From Lutjanus erythropterus (lineage: Eukaryota > Chordata > Actinopteri > Lutjaniformes > Lutjanidae): DNA of 64,000 nt. Shown here one piece after another: positions 63,961 to 64,000 of this stretch. Position numbers and translations under genes: made by a program. Every line of letters begins with the position of its first letter. Within the stretch, counting starts at the first letter, position 1. The notes under the pieces were generated by a model. It saw only the letters and a program-made list of their open reading frames with translations. It did not search any database and was not told the origin of the DNA. The stretch is from positions 10,336,683 through 10,400,682 of the forward strand of contig CM034603.1 in assembly GCA_020091685.1 (NCBI GenBank), in the 5' to 3' direction.

Positions 63961-64000
63961 GATAAATTGCTTTGAACTTTAATGGACGTCTCAGATGCTC

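Noticed and set aside
47606-64000. Region as introns of tenm1, because TENM1 neighbours SH2D1A in human
   Set aside because: No teneurin exon was recognised; position alone is not enough to assign it.

Overview
The window is vertebrate nuclear DNA, almost certainly from a ray-finned (teleost) fish. It holds spliced genes with GT/AG introns, many CA, TG and TAA microsatellites, degraded fish-type LINEs, hAT and Tc1/mariner DNA transposons, and vertebrate immune genes. I found no tRNA, rRNA, operon or CRISPR array. All exon models are hand-built from splice sites, phase continuity and family resemblance. No search or alignment program was run.

Layout. (1) 1040-6898 (+): a complete nine-exon type I cytokine receptor alpha chain (330 aa), of the IL-13RA1 / IL-5RA / CSF2RA group. 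(2) 6900-13800: interspersed repeats, a 936-bp hAT element and a broken L2-type LINE. (3) 13845-19113 (-): a complete four-exon SH2D1A (SAP)-like single-SH2 adaptor (134 aa). Its 4.5-kb first intron contains one hAT element nested inside another. (4) 17165-29725 and 31961-40803: two copies of one segmental duplication. Each carries a decayed minus-strand paralogue of CXorf38 (DUF4559). Copy A also contains the first exon and upstream flank of the SAP-like gene, and copy B lacks them. (5) 43787-47605 (-): an intact six-exon CXorf38 homologue (310 aa). (6) 47606-64000: about 16 kb with no exon I can defend. It holds interspersed repeats, a 42-bp minisatellite, CA/TG tracts and purine/pyrimidine-rich stretches.

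Main points of interest. The CXorf38-type proteins carry an R-N-x-x-x-H motif in one exon (RNELMH in the intact gene, RNNIMH in copy B), which is the signature of HEPN nucleases. In copy A the arginine codon has become a stop. The two decayed copies differ from the intact gene in having C-terminal exons with a hydrophobic, membrane-anchor-like segment. In copy A this terminal exon pair is present three times in tandem. In copy B exons 3-8 remain open and in phase and could still specify a 170-residue HEPN-core protein. The two copies serve as filled and empty sites for one another, so an L1 tail, a small hAT MITE and a TA-flanked mariner-like element can be placed after the duplication.

The three recognised gene types (cytokine receptor alpha chain, SAP adaptor, CXorf38) all have relatives on the human X chromosome. 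This suggests a fragment of an old linkage group. Two of them are lymphocyte or innate-immune signalling genes, and the HEPN motif makes an antiviral or RNA-directed role for the third plausible but unproven.
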